Origin: Alphaproteobacteria bacterium
Lineage (GTDB): Bacteria > Pseudomonadota > Alphaproteobacteria > JAVJVX01
Assembly: GCA_040220875.1 (NCBI GenBank)
Contig: JAVJVX010000003.1
Coordinates: 200,969-264,968, forward strand
DNA: 64,000 bases
Direction: 5' to 3'
The notes below the pieces were generated by a model. It searched no databases, was not told where the DNA came from, and saw nothing but the letters and a program-made list of their open reading frames with translations. A program made the translations under genes and the position numbers. This document shows, piece after piece, positions 17,830-26,885 of the stretch; the first letter of the stretch is position 1; each line of letters starts with the position of its first letter.

Positions 17830-18945
17830 ATGACGGATCGCGCGGCTGGCACCCTCGAAGCGGCGGGTGGCATAGGATTCTTCGAAAAATTCCTTTCAGT
17901 CTGGGTGGTGCTTGCGATCTTCGCCGGGGTCGGGCTTGGCAACGTGATGCCCGGTATTTTCGCGCTGATCGCGGATTGGGAATACGCCTCGGTCAATATC
18001 GTTGTGGCGATCCTGATCTGGGCGATGATCTATCCCATGATGGTGGGAGTGGATTTTTCCAGCCTTCGGCGGGCAGGGGCCCGGCCCAAGGGGCTCGTCA
18101 TCACTGTCGTCATCAACTGGCTGGTCAAGCCCTTTACCATGGCGGGGCTGGGCGTGCTTTTCTTCGAGGTGGTATTTGCCGACCTCGTTCCGGCCGAAGA
18201 TGCGACGCAGTATATCGCGGGTCTGATCCTGCTGGGTGCCGCACCCTGCACGGCAATGGTTTTCATCTGGTCACACATGACGCGCGGCGATCCCACCTAC
18301 ACGCTGGTCCAGGTCTCGCTGAACGACATCATCATGATATTCGCCTTTGCGCCGATCGTGGCATTGCTGCTGGGGCTGACCGAGGTGATCGTGCCGTGGG
18401 AAACCCTCGTTCTCTCGGTCGGGCTCTACGTCATCATTCCACTGGCGGCCGGGTGGCTGACGCGTGAGCGGCTGGCGGCCCGGGCCCGGCGCCGGCTGGA
18501 GGGTGCCGGCGACGAGGCGGCGCGGGCCGAGGCCGAGGTGGTCGCATTTACCGACCGAATGAAGCCTCTTTCCGCTATCGGCCTTCTCGCAACCGTGGTG
18601 CTGTTGTTCGGATTTCAGGCCGGGACCATCGTCGCCAAGCCGCTCCTGATCGCACTGATCGCCGTTCCGATCCTGCTGCAATCCTATCTGATTTTCGCGG
18701 CCGGGTACCTCGCCGCCTGGCTCTGGAAGGTGCCGTTCAACATCGCCGCCCCGGCTGCCCTGATCGGCACCTCCAACTTCTTCGAGCTTGCCGTCGCCGT
18801 GGCGATCAGCCTGTTCGGCCTGACCTCGGGGGCCGCCCTTGCGACCGTGGTCGGCGTCCTGGTGGAGGTGCCGGTCATGCTGTCACTGGTGGCTTTCGCT
18901 AACAGCACGCGCCGCCATTTCCCCGCCAGCCCGTCTCCCGTCTGA
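17830..18945 (+). CDS. acr3: ACR3-family arsenite efflux permease
   Basis: The 371-residue protein has about ten transmembrane helices and the ACR3 hallmark [13 protein letters not shown] near residue 140, whose Cys is essential in characterised ACR3 pumps, plus a second family motif [15 protein letters not shown] near 320. It exports arsenite using the proton gradient. A GGAG-like ribosome-binding site lies before the ATG. A cytoplasmic, Arg/Ala/Glu-rich loop of about 30 residues sits in the middle (around 220-245). It closes the arsenic operon. Confidence 0.93.
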   Translation: MTDRAAGTLEAAGGIGFFEKFLSVWVVLAIFAGVGLGNVMPGIFALIADWEYASVNIVVAILIWAMIYPMMVGVDFSSLRRAGARPKGLVITVVINWLVKPFTMAGLGVLFFEVVFADLVPAEDATQYIAGLILLGAAPCTAMVFIWSHMTRGDPTYTLVQVSLNDIIMIFAFAPIVALLLGLTEVIVPWETLVLSVGLYVIIPLAAGWLTRERLAARARRRLEGAGDEAARAEAEVVAFTDRMKPLSAIGLLATVVLLFGFQAGTIVAKPLLIALIAVPILLQSYLIFAAGYLAAWLWKVPFNIAAPAALIGTSNFFELAVAVAISLFGLTSGAALATVVGVLVEVPVMLSLVAFANSTRRHFPASPSPV

Positions 18946-18946
18946 T

Positions 18947-18983
18947 CTGGTTCGGGCTGGTTCGGGCCGGTTCGGGCCGGTTC
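18947..18983. repeat. 10-bp tandem repeat after acr3
   Basis: The unit ctggttcggg (later ccggttcggg) is repeated about 3.7 times directly after the acr3 stop codon, in the short gap before the convergent LLM oxidoreductase gene. It shows no T-run and no hairpin typical of a terminator. Confidence 0.7.
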
Positions 18984-19030
18984 ATTCCGTCCGGCAGGGG
19001 CGAGATGGCCCTGGAGCTGGGCTCCTCCGT

Positions 19031-20104
19031 TTACTGCGCCGCTGCCGCGGCGCCGGTGAAGGCCGGCATGACTTCGCGGGCGAAGACCTTGATTGCGTTT
19101 TCAGCCTCGGCCGCGGAGATGCCGGGCAGCGACGGCTGGATCGAGACCTCGGTGATGCCGACCTCTTCCAGAGCCTTGATATGCGCACGAAGCTTCCCGG
19201 TCGGGCCCACCATCACCCGGTTGTCAGCATAGAGATGGTCGTAATCCTTCATTTCACGCACGATCTTGGACATGCCCTGATACCCCTTGTAGTCGGCTGA
19301 CCACTTGTCGGGGCTGGCCGCGTCGGCGAGATATTCGAGGCATCCCAGAATGGGCTCGCGCGCATACTCGCTGGCCTTCTCGTCGTTTTCGTTCGTGTAG
19401 AAATAATACGACGTCATGATGTTGTGATCCTTGGGATCGCGTCCCGCCGCCTTCAGCGCATCGGTGTACCAGCCGATTTTCTCTGCCAGTGCCTCGAAGG
19501 GAAAGATGTAGGGAACCACCATCAGATCGAAACCGTTATACGCCGCGTACTCGAACGATTCCTTGCTCATCACCGTACCTACGGTAATGCGCGGATGGGG
19601 CTTCTGGATGCATTTCGGCAGAAGTTCGATCTCGTCGAATTTGGTAAACTGGCCGTCGTAGGAGAAAGTCTTGTTGCTCCACAGACCACGCATGATCTCG
19701 ATGCCTTCTTCGTAGCGGGCGCGACTCTCGGCCATGTCGACCTGGAATGCGTCATATTCGTGCGAGAGGAACGCCCGCACCATGCCGACCCGCATGCGCC
19801 CGCCCGAAAGCGTGTCGAGCATCGCGACTTCCTCGGCCAGCCGGATCGGAGAGTTCAGCGGCACGCATAATCCGCCGGCGGCAATGTTGAGTCGCGTGGT
19901 GCGCTGCGCGATCGCCGAAAGCAGGATCGAGACATTGGGAACATGACCGCCGTATTTATGGAAATGGTGTTCGGCAACCCAGGCTGTGTCGAACCCCAGG
20001 GATTCGGCGAGAACGCACTCGTCGATGATCTGGTTGTAGAGGTCGCTTTCCGATCCGTGCGCGGCAGGATCATAGCAGGGCAGAAACAAAAGGCTGAACT
20101 TCAT
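19031..20104 (-). CDS. LLM-class flavin-dependent oxidoreductase
   Basis: The 357-residue protein belongs to the luciferase-like (beta/alpha)8 monooxygenase class: N-terminal KFSLLFLPCYDP, the TAWVAEHHFHKYGG segment near residue 42, GRMRVGMVRAFLSHEYDAF near 105 and RPHPRITVGTVMS-type substrate-pocket sequence near 170. Such enzymes use FMNH2 or F420 with O2 to oxidise small organics. It sits beside the MalT-type regulator that also faces away from the Rieske operon, so it may serve the same catabolic pathway (inference). A paralogue subgroup occurs at 48658; that at 39564 is a different subgroup. Confidence 0.85.
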   Translation of the reverse strand: MKFSLLFLPCYDPAAHGSESDLYNQIIDECVLAESLGFDTAWVAEHHFHKYGGHVPNVSILLSAIAQRTTRLNIAAGGLCVPLNSPIRLAEEVAMLDTLSGGRMRVGMVRAFLSHEYDAFQVDMAESRARYEEGIEIMRGLWSNKTFSYDGQFTKFDEIELLPKCIQKPHPRITVGTVMSKESFEYAAYNGFDLMVVPYIFPFEALAEKIGWYTDALKAAGRDPKDHNIMTSYYFYTNENDEKASEYAREPILGCLEYLADAASPDKWSADYKGYQGMSKIVREMKDYDHLYADNRVMVGPTGKLRAHIKALEEVGITEVSIQPSLPGISAAEAENAIKVFAREVMPAFTGAAAAAQ

Positions 20105-20327
20105 GGGTGCTCCCGGGTCATGGGACGGGCGCTCGGCCCGGCCGTGTCGCGATAACTGAAACTCTAGAATTTCAGATGGGCCGCCGCAAGGCTCTTGCGT
20201 CGGCGAAACCTGATTTTTGCTCCGGCCGGCCCGGCTTCCCCCGGACTTGTGGGGCTTCGAGGCCGGGTCCGAAGAAAGTGCGGGCGGGGGTCGGGCCGCC
20301 CCTCGACTCAGCCGCGCGGACGGGGGC

Positions 20328-23093
20328 TCAGGCCTCGGTCAGGAGGCCAAGGCGGCGGGCGTGTTCGATCGCCTGAAGCCGCTTGTGGACCCCAAATTTC
20401 TGATAAAGCTGCTGCAGGTTCCACTTGACCGTGTTCTCGGTAAGGCCGAGCGCATCGCCGATTTGGCGGTTCGACAGGCCGCTGGCGACCAGGCGCAGGA
20501 CTTCCAGTTCGCGGCGAGTGGGTCGTTCGTTTGGCATGTCCTCGGTCGCCATTTCCCGCTGTTCGGATTCCCGGCTCTTGGGTGCGACCTCCGGCAATCG
20601 CGCCCGAAGCGCGCGGCAGAATGTCTGAAACTCGGGGTCGGTCACCTCCATCGCCGAACAGGTGCGGGCGACAGCCGCGCGCAAGGCTTTGGGTTCGTCG
20701 AGAAAATCGCGCACGATGTTGTGCCGCGCGCCCAAGCGTATGGCGTCGCGCAATTCGCGCTGGGCCGCCGGCGTGTCCTCCAAGGCCAGATAGGCGAGGG
20801 CGGCCAGTATGCGGAATTGGATTTCGGGCCGCGGCAGGTCGCATTCGCGAAGCAGGTGGAGCCATTTTCGCGCCAGGCTCAGGCATTGGTCGGCCGCCCC
20901 TTCTGCCAGAAGCGCGCGCATGCGACCCTGGGCAAGGCGCAGGGCGCGGAAATCCTGGCCGGCCTCGGGCATGTAATCCTCAATCGGGCCGGTCAGCCCC
21001 TCCATCCGGGCGAGCTCCAGCACGTCGGCCGGGCGTCCCAGCAGCGTCAGGATGCGCAGCTTCTCCAGGACGAGCGAGGCGCGCAGCCGGCTGGACTGAT
21101 AAACGCTCCTTGCCGCTTGTGGGCCGCGCTCGTCCAGTACAACCAGGGCGTCCTTCAACTGGCCGTCGGCCGCGCAACGCAACCGGGCCTGCACCGTGTA
21201 CCAGCTTATGATGTGATCGAGAAAGCTGAGCTGACCGACGCCGCCCTGGTAATCCTGCAGGAACCCGCGAGCGGCTTCGAGGTCATCGCTTTCGTATGAC
21301 AGCTCCGCCATCAGCATCGCCGGCATCGCGGCCAGCGGCGAACCCTTGCCGCCGACGCTGTCGGCGACGGCGAGGGCCTCGTTCAGTATTTTCGCGGCCT
21401 CATCCAGGAAACCGGCCATCAGGAACGTGGCGCCCATGATCGAGAGCGACCAGATCGTGCCGTATTGGGTTTCCGCCTCCTGGAAAAGCTGACTGATATC
21501 GGCCGCATGGCGGCGCGCATAGTCGAGGTCGAACATGAGGCCGCGGGAATTCGCGACCAGGCAGAGGGCGGCCCCCTGAAGAAACGGATCGGGCGTGTAG
21601 GTCCCTTCCAGCCAGCGCCGGCCGAGCGCCTCGCAACGCTCGGGATCGTCGCCGAAATAGGCCAGCATCAGACGCACGAAGAGAACGTCGCCGATCACGT
21701 CGTGATTGTCGTCCCTGATGCCGGCTTCTTCCGGGTCGTCCTTGTCGAGACCCATCTGGTGCTTGACGTCCACCAGGATGTTTTCGGCCGCCTGGATGCG
21801 GCCGGCGGTCATGAGCGCCCAGGCCTGTATGAGGCGAAGCCGCGGGTATCGCCCCCGGACGAGGGCCGGGATGCGGCCCGCCCATCCGTTGAGGCGGGAC
21901 TGATGGCCGGCGCGCCACAGATCGTAGGCGTGGCGGTCGATCAGGCGCGCGGCATAGTCCGAATCTCCGGCCTGAAAGGCGTACTCCACGGCTTCGTCGT
22001 AAAAGCCCTGTTCCTCCAGCCAGGCGCTGGCCTCGAGACGGATCCGGTTGACGGCCTTCGGCGTGGACTTTTCGAGCTGACGCTTGAGGAATTCCGAGAA
22101 AAGCGAATGGAAACGATACCAGTTGCGCGCCTGGTCAACCGGGAAGATAAACAGGTTCGCCGCCTCGAGCGCCTGGAGGATTTCCTCCGCGTCCGCGATC
22201 CCCGTGACCCGCTGGCAGAGCGCCGGAGAAAATCGCCGGAGCGGGCTGATCTTGAGGATGAAATCCCGGGTCCGGGAATCGAGGTATTTCAGGACGTCCT
22301 CGGCCAGATATTCGGCGATTCCGCGATTGTCCCCGGTGATCCGATCCACCAGATTGGCGATGTCGGAGGTGTTTTTGATCGCCAGCGACGCAAGCTGAAT
22401 TCCCGCCGCCCATCCCTCCGTCTTGGACAAAAGCCGGTCCGCGACGCCCGAATCCAGTTGTATGTCGTTGAGCTTGGAAAAATACTGCTGCGTTTCCGCC
22501 GTGGAAAAACGCAAATCCGTCCAGCCGATCTCGTCGAGCTGACCCGTGGCACGCAGCCGGCCGATCCCGATATCGATTTCACTGCGACTGCTGATGACAA
22601 AATGGATGTTGGGGGGAGTTCCGGTGATCAGGGCGCGCAGTGCCGGGAGGGCACGGGTCGCGGACAACTCGTGCGCATCGTCGAGAAAGAGATAGAGCGA
22701 CTCGGGCACGCCGGACAGCTCATTGGCCAGAGACAGCAGGATGGCCCGGTCTGTAATGCCGATGCCCGCCTGAAGCAGGGCCGCCGCCGAGCGGCCAAAT
22801 TCGGGGCGGGCGGTCTGGATCGCCCCCAGGATACTGCGGGCGAACTGCATGAAATCGGTTTCATCGCGGTCGATCGTCAGCCAGGCGGCCGGCGTGCCGC
22901 GGCGGACCATCTCGCGGTGGGCGAGCGCGAGAAGTGTGGTCTTGCCGTAGCCGGCTGGCGCGGTCACAAGGGTCAGCTTGCGCGCGGTCGACTCGCTCAG
23001 GCGCGCAGTCAGCCGGTGCCGGTCGACCATGGGCAGGTCGCTCAGGGGGGGCGTGAACCGCGCCTGCAGCAAATGCGGGTCCGCTTTTGCCAA
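20328..23093 (-). CDS. MalT-type (LAL) LuxR-family transcriptional regulator
   Basis: The 921-residue regulator has a STAND-type ATPase domain with Walker A APAGYGKTT (residues 45-53), a Walker B-like LYLFLDDAHEL near 135, a long TPR-like helical region (about 380-840), and a C-terminal LuxR helix-turn-helix (about 855-917, RRELEVLRLVASGLSNRQIG). Such proteins activate transcription on ligand and ATP binding. The start is a TTG at 23093 with a strong AGGAGGT site just upstream. It is divergent from the DUF1329/Rieske operon across 567 bases, so it is the likely activator of that operon, with an unknown inducer. Confidence 0.88.
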   Translation of the reverse strand: MAKADPHLLQARFTPPLSDLPMVDRHRLTARLSESTARKLTLVTAPAGYGKTTLLALAHREMVRRGTPAAWLTIDRDETDFMQFARSILGAIQTARPEFGRSAAALLQAGIGITDRAILLSLANELSGVPESLYLFLDDAHELSATRALPALRALITGTPPNIHFVISSRSEIDIGIGRLRATGQLDEIGWTDLRFSTAETQQYFSKLNDIQLDSGVADRLLSKTEGWAAGIQLASLAIKNTSDIANLVDRITGDNRGIAEYLAEDVLKYLDSRTRDFILKISPLRRFSPALCQRVTGIADAEEILQALEAANLFIFPVDQARNWYRFHSLFSEFLKRQLEKSTPKAVNRIRLEASAWLEEQGFYDEAVEYAFQAGDSDYAARLIDRHAYDLWRAGHQSRLNGWAGRIPALVRGRYPRLRLIQAWALMTAGRIQAAENILVDVKHQMGLDKDDPEEAGIRDDNHDVIGDVLFVRLMLAYFGDDPERCEALGRRWLEGTYTPDPFLQGAALCLVANSRGLMFDLDYARRHAADISQLFQEAETQYGTIWSLSIMGATFLMAGFLDEAAKILNEALAVADSVGGKGSPLAAMPAMLMAELSYESDDLEAARGFLQDYQGGVGQLSFLDHIISWYTVQARLRCAADGQLKDALVVLDERGPQAARSVYQSSRLRASLVLEKLRILTLLGRPADVLELARMEGLTGPIEDYMPEAGQDFRALRLAQGRMRALLAEGAADQCLSLARKWLHLLRECDLPRPEIQFRILAALAYLALEDTPAAQRELRDAIRLGARHNIVRDFLDEPKALRAAVARTCSAMEVTDPEFQTFCRALRARLPEVAPKSRESEQREMATEDMPNERPTRRELEVLRLVASGLSNRQIGDALGLTENTVKWNLQQLYQKFGVHKRLQAIEHARRLGLLTEA

Positions 23094-23660
23094 CTTACCT
23101 CCTCGGGGCCGTCCGTTGTGGCGGCCGTCCCGCTGCCTCCTCCTCCGCCCTGCGTCCGCCGGCGCCTTTACTTGACGCCTCTTTTTACGCTTTTGGTGCT
23201 CAATTTAAAGACGGGCGGTATTTCCCTACCTAAAACGCCGTTTCCCATACTTTCAGAAGGTGACGGGGCCTTGGCTCGCTCGTACTCCTATTGGCGGAGA
23301 CGCATGGCTCGCCGCGTTCCAGGGGATGCTGGCATTCTACGATGCCAGGGGCGGGTCACGCAACTCCGAGCGCATGCCGGACTCCGGGCGGAAATTGGCC
23401 AGAAAGAGCCAATCCGGGGTTGATCGGGAAGATCAAGCGGCCCGAGCCGCCGGCACGATGGGAGAGGAACTGGCCAGATCCGAAACCAGTCGAATGCCGC
23501 TCGCGAACAGGCGCGCCGCCGTGCGCCCTGACCATGGCTGAAGCGGTCGCGCCGGCACGGACCGCCGGGCGACCAAAACGGGGGACTTGAGCCGGGCATA
23601 TCCGCGCCGGGGCACCCGAAACGGGATATACCCAATTGGGGACTTAAGGAGAGAGCAAAC
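23094..23660. promoter_or_regulatory. Divergent control region between the LuxR regulator and the Rieske operon
   Basis: No gene can be supported here. The region holds the LuxR ribosome-binding site on the minus strand at its left end. Near the right end, ggggact-t-g/a-ag occurs at 23581-23591 and 23638-23648 (57 bases apart), and a perfect 10-bp palindrome cccaattggg lies at 23631-23640, 20 bases before the start of the DUF1329 gene. These are candidate regulator-binding or promoter-proximal elements; the link to the LuxR protein is inference. Confidence 0.35.
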
Positions 23661-25004
23661 ATGCAGACCAAGCGAAACGCCCATTTTAGCCGGGCCCTTG
23701 CCAGCATTTTCGCCGGCGCGGCCCTCTGTCTGGCGCCGGGACTGATGACGGGGGATGCGGCAGCCGAAGAAGTGGCGCCGGGCACGACGATCGATGCGTC
23801 CAACATCGACACGCTGCTCGATCATACCTATGACGGCGTACGGGTTGGCGACGCCCTGCCCGAGCGTATTCGCTGGATGGTGCGGAACTGGAACCTGCGC
23901 ATGACGCTTGAGGCCAACGAGGCCTGGCCCAAAGACAAGGTGCTTGAAGAGCTGACCAGGCAGTATTCGCCGCAGGTCAAGCTCGACCCATCGACGAAAG
24001 AAATTTCCAATTACGTGACCGGCGTGCCGTTTCCGGAGATCGATTTCGAGAACGACAAGGACGCCGGCTGGAAGGTCGTCTGGAACTTCCGCTACGGCAA
24101 GCAGCAGGAAGACAACGCGGAACTGCCATGGTTCGTCTTCGTTCTGACGGACGGCACCAGCGGGATCGAGCGCGAGCAGGAGTGGTATTTCTTCTCCCAT
24201 CACGGGATCGGCAACACGCGCCGGGACCATCCTCATGTGCTGGGAGACGGCACGCTCTTCAACAAGTCCATCCTGGCGGCGCTCGCCCCGCATGACGTCA
24301 AGGGCACGGGCGTGCTGACGATCCGCTATTCGACCGGCAAGCTCGACGATACCTGGGCCTATATCCGGACGGTCCGGCGTGTGCGCCGGCTGTCGGGCGG
24401 CGCCTGGGTCGATCCGATCGGCGGCACGGACCAGCTTCAGGATGACTTCCAGGGCTTCAACGCCCATCCCACCTGGTACAAGGATTTCAAGGTGGTGGGG
24501 CGCCAGAAGATGTTCGTTCAGGCGGATATCAGGAAATCGGTCCTCAACCCCGAGGCGAATTCTCATGCCGAACGCTACACGGGTATGGATGTGACCAATC
24601 CCCCGTACTGGAACCTCACCCATCCCTGGCAGGTACGGGATGTCGTCATTGTCGAGGCGATCCCGCCCGAGATCCACCCCTACAGCCGGAAGCTTCTGTA
24701 TTTCGCGCCGGGGCCGTGGACCAACATGTTTGGCGAGTTCTTCGACAAGAAGGGCGAGATCTGGAAAACCATCAACCTGGCCCACAAGTGCTGGTGTGGC
24801 GATCTGGGACGGGCGGTAGATTTTGGTGGCTTCGGCCTGACGACCACGCCGGACCGCAACATCGTCTATCCCATCAACGGCGTCACGGTGGATTACCAGC
24901 GGCTCCACGCCACGACCTTCGTCGCGGACCGGATCACCTACAACTCGCCGAATCTGGAGCCCGATGACATCAGCCTCAGCATGCTTGAGGAAAAAGCGCG
25001 TTAA
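23661..25004 (+). CDS. DUF1329 secreted LolA-like protein, copy 2 (Rieske operon)
   Basis: The 447-residue protein begins with a signal peptide ending near GDAAAEE, then DUF1329. Visible marks are IDASNIDTLLDHTYDGVRVGD, TGVPFPEIDFEND near 110, and the arginine cluster VRRVRRLSGGAWVDPIGGTDQ near 235. It has AGGAGAG before its ATG and opens the plus-strand operon. A role as a periplasmic or outer-membrane lipid or hydrophobic-substrate carrier fits the LolA-like fold and the next-door Rieske oxygenase, but is inference. Copies 1 and 3 are at 11112 and 42554; this one is the most diverged in the C-terminal half. Confidence 0.85.
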   Translation: MQTKRNAHFSRALASIFAGAALCLAPGLMTGDAAAEEVAPGTTIDASNIDTLLDHTYDGVRVGDALPERIRWMVRNWNLRMTLEANEAWPKDKVLEELTRQYSPQVKLDPSTKEISNYVTGVPFPEIDFENDKDAGWKVVWNFRYGKQQEDNAELPWFVFVLTDGTSGIEREQEWYFFSHHGIGNTRRDHPHVLGDGTLFNKSILAALAPHDVKGTGVLTIRYSTGKLDDTWAYIRTVRRVRRLSGGAWVDPIGGTDQLQDDFQGFNAHPTWYKDFKVVGRQKMFVQADIRKSVLNPEANSHAERYTGMDVTNPPYWNLTHPWQVRDVVIVEAIPPEIHPYSRKLLYFAPGPWTNMFGEFFDKKGEIWKTINLAHKCWCGDLGRAVDFGGFGLTTTPDRNIVYPINGVTVDYQRLHATTFVADRITYNSPNLEPDDISLSMLEEKAR

Positions 25005-25066
25005 GGTAGGGAAATGACCAAGATTCACCTATTATCCATTGACTAACGAGAATGGGAGGAACGGCC

Positions 25067-25432
25067 ATGGCCGGAAAATCCACGGGGAACCTCCTTCCCC
25101 CTGACTTCAAGGATCTCGAAAAATTCGCCGAAGATTGGGCGATCCCGCACGAGGCCGACAGATACAGATTCCGCGCGTCCCGCTCCATCGAGGAGTTGCA
25201 GGAGCTTTACGACGCGGTTCTGCCCAGGCTGGACGCCATTTCGGATCATATCGACCAGTACTCGCTGGACGACATACCGATCGAGGCGGCCCGCCTCTTG
25301 TGGCTGGCGAACATGTTTATGGAGGTGACGCCCTCGGTCGAGGTTTACGGCACGCCCGATGTGCCCAACTCCATCGCGTTCGAGAAGTTTTTCGTCATAT
25401 CGCCCGACCACCCGATCACCGTGCGCCAATAG
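25067..25432 (+). CDS. Small conserved-looking protein of the Rieske operon, unknown
   Basis: The 121-residue protein is soluble, acidic and mostly helical, with segments LEKFAEDWAIPHEADRYRFR and RSIEELQELYDAVLPRLDAI and no signal peptide, membrane segment or cysteine. An ATG at 25067 follows GGGAGGA by six bases; an in-frame ATG at 25052 is overlapped by that site and less likely. The place directly before the Rieske alpha-subunit gene (37 bases) suggests an accessory or small-subunit role, but it does not show the ring-hydroxylating beta-subunit pattern. I do not recognise the family. Confidence 0.65.
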   Translation: MAGKSTGNLLPPDFKDLEKFAEDWAIPHEADRYRFRASRSIEELQELYDAVLPRLDAISDHIDQYSLDDIPIEAARLLWLANMFMEVTPSVEVYGTPDVPNSIAFEKFFVISPDHPITVRQ

Positions 25433-25469
25433 GCTGTCGGTAGAAGATATCAGGAGAGGAGATAGCAAG

Positions 25470-26756
25470 ATGAGCGTACTCGACAATCTGCCAAAGTGGC
25501 ACCCGATGCCAGGAGACAATGACTGGGCCGACCGGCACGGGACCAAGGAACGGTATCCCGAGATGGACACCGACCCCATTCCGGTGGAGCCCTATGTTTC
25601 TCCGGAATTCTTCGAGGCCGAGCGGGAAAAGATTTTCAAGAAAATGTGGCTGTATGCCGGGCGCATGGAGCGGCTTCCCAATCCGGGCGATTATTTCGTC
25701 CAGAAATTCGAGGTCCTGCGCGCCGAACCGCACAGTACAGTCCCGAGCTTCATCTTCATGCGGGGCAAGGACAACAAGGTCCGCGCCTTTTACAATGCCT
25801 GCCAGCATCGCGGCACCGAAGTCGCCTGGGACGAGACGGAGACGTGGGCGACCTCGCACCGGAAGTTCCTGTCCTGCCGATTCCATGGCTGGACCTATGA
25901 CAACGAAGGCAAGCTGGTGCATGTGCCGGACGAGGGGCAGTTCTTTGGCGGGGTCGACAAATCCTGCCGCGGTCTGAAGGAAGTCCCCTGCGCGGTCTGG
26001 AAGGACTTCATCTTCATGAACCTCGATCCGAAGCCGCGCCAGACACTGATGGAGCAGTTGGGCTCGATCGCCGATGTGCTCAAGGACTTCCCGTTCGAGA
26101 ATATGCGGAAGGTGGGCATCTGGACGTCGACCGTGCGCTGTAACTGGAAAGTGGCGCTGGACGCCTTCCAGGAAGGCTATCATGTGAGCACGGTGCATGC
26201 CGGGACCATCCCCGAGGCGTTTAACGGGGCGCTCAACCAATTCTGCCGGCCCACTTCGATCCGCCTTTACGAACAGGGCAATCGCGGTGTGACCTTCATG
26301 GTCTCACCCGACTACGCACCGCCTCCGGCCGAAATCTGGGCCCGTTCGCGAGGCTCGTCCTGGTACGCCGCCGGCGGCGACATCAAGGACGAGTTCCCGG
26401 GCGCCAATCCTGAAGACGATCCGTATTTCGCCTTCAGCCTGAACGGGGTTTTCCCGAACATGATCGTCGACCCCTTTATCGGCGGATATTATGGCCATGA
26501 ATTCTGGCCAATCGACGTCAACACGACCCGCTGGATCGGCAGCATCAACTTCCTGCCGCCCGAGAAGCCGAGCGACATCATGGTTCAGGAGCACGGCAAG
26601 GTTCTGCTGCGCGACGCGTTCCGCGAGGATACCGTTACGCTCGAGGCCAGCCAGTCCGGGATCGAATCCGGCGCTCTTGATTCGGTTCTGATGTGCGATC
26701 CCGAATCTGCGCCCCGCCATCTGGTGCGGGCCTGCATGGAGATCGTCAACAGCTAG
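25470..26756 (+). CDS. Rieske non-heme iron oxygenase, alpha subunit
   Basis: The 428-residue protein has a Rieske [2Fe-2S] domain with ligands Cys111, His113, Cys136 and His139 (CQHRG and CRFHGW). The C-terminal domain shows the mononuclear iron ligands His238 and His243 and the bridging Asp231 (LDAFQEGYHVSTVH). Enzymes of this family hydroxylate or demethylate aromatic or aliphatic compounds using electrons from a reductase. No beta subunit, ferredoxin or reductase gene is nearby, so the reductase must be elsewhere. GGAGAGGAG precedes the start. The substrate cannot be deduced. Confidence 0.9.
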   Translation: MSVLDNLPKWHPMPGDNDWADRHGTKERYPEMDTDPIPVEPYVSPEFFEAEREKIFKKMWLYAGRMERLPNPGDYFVQKFEVLRAEPHSTVPSFIFMRGKDNKVRAFYNACQHRGTEVAWDETETWATSHRKFLSCRFHGWTYDNEGKLVHVPDEGQFFGGVDKSCRGLKEVPCAVWKDFIFMNLDPKPRQTLMEQLGSIADVLKDFPFENMRKVGIWTSTVRCNWKVALDAFQEGYHVSTVHAGTIPEAFNGALNQFCRPTSIRLYEQGNRGVTFMVSPDYAPPPAEIWARSRGSSWYAAGGDIKDEFPGANPEDDPYFAFSLNGVFPNMIVDPFIGGYYGHEFWPIDVNTTRWIGSINFLPPEKPSDIMVQEHGKVLLRDAFREDTVTLEASQSGIESGALDSVLMCDPESAPRHLVRACMEIVNS

Positions 26757-26770
26757 TTCGGGGATCTGAT

Positions 26771-26800
26771 CGCGGGGCTGCCCTTTCGGGCGGCCCCGCG
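26771..26800. other. Strong GC hairpin between the Rieske gene and the next gene
   Basis: cgcggggctgccc (26771-26783) pairs with gggcggccccgcg (26788-26800) around a tttc loop, with one wobble in 13 pairs. There is no T-run after it, so it is not a canonical intrinsic terminator; it could be a processing or mRNA-stability element that sets different expression of the upstream and downstream genes. Confidence 0.6.
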
Positions 26801-26885
26801 GCACAATCGATAAAGGGACCGGTACAGTCTAAATCCGGCCGTGTCACAAAGGGACAGGCGGCATCCGAAGGAGGACCTACAGCAC

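Noticed and set aside
18946-19030. Terminator after the arsenic operon
   Set aside because: The gap contains only a short direct repeat; no stem followed by a T-run is visible.
21465-23423. A 652-residue plus-strand reading frame
   Set aside because: It is antisense to the MalT-type regulator, has no recognisable domain and a composition typical of a shadow frame in GC-rich DNA.
23433-25028. A 531-residue minus-strand frame
   Set aside because: It lies opposite DUF1329 copy 2, which has a signal peptide and family motifs; the antisense frame has none.
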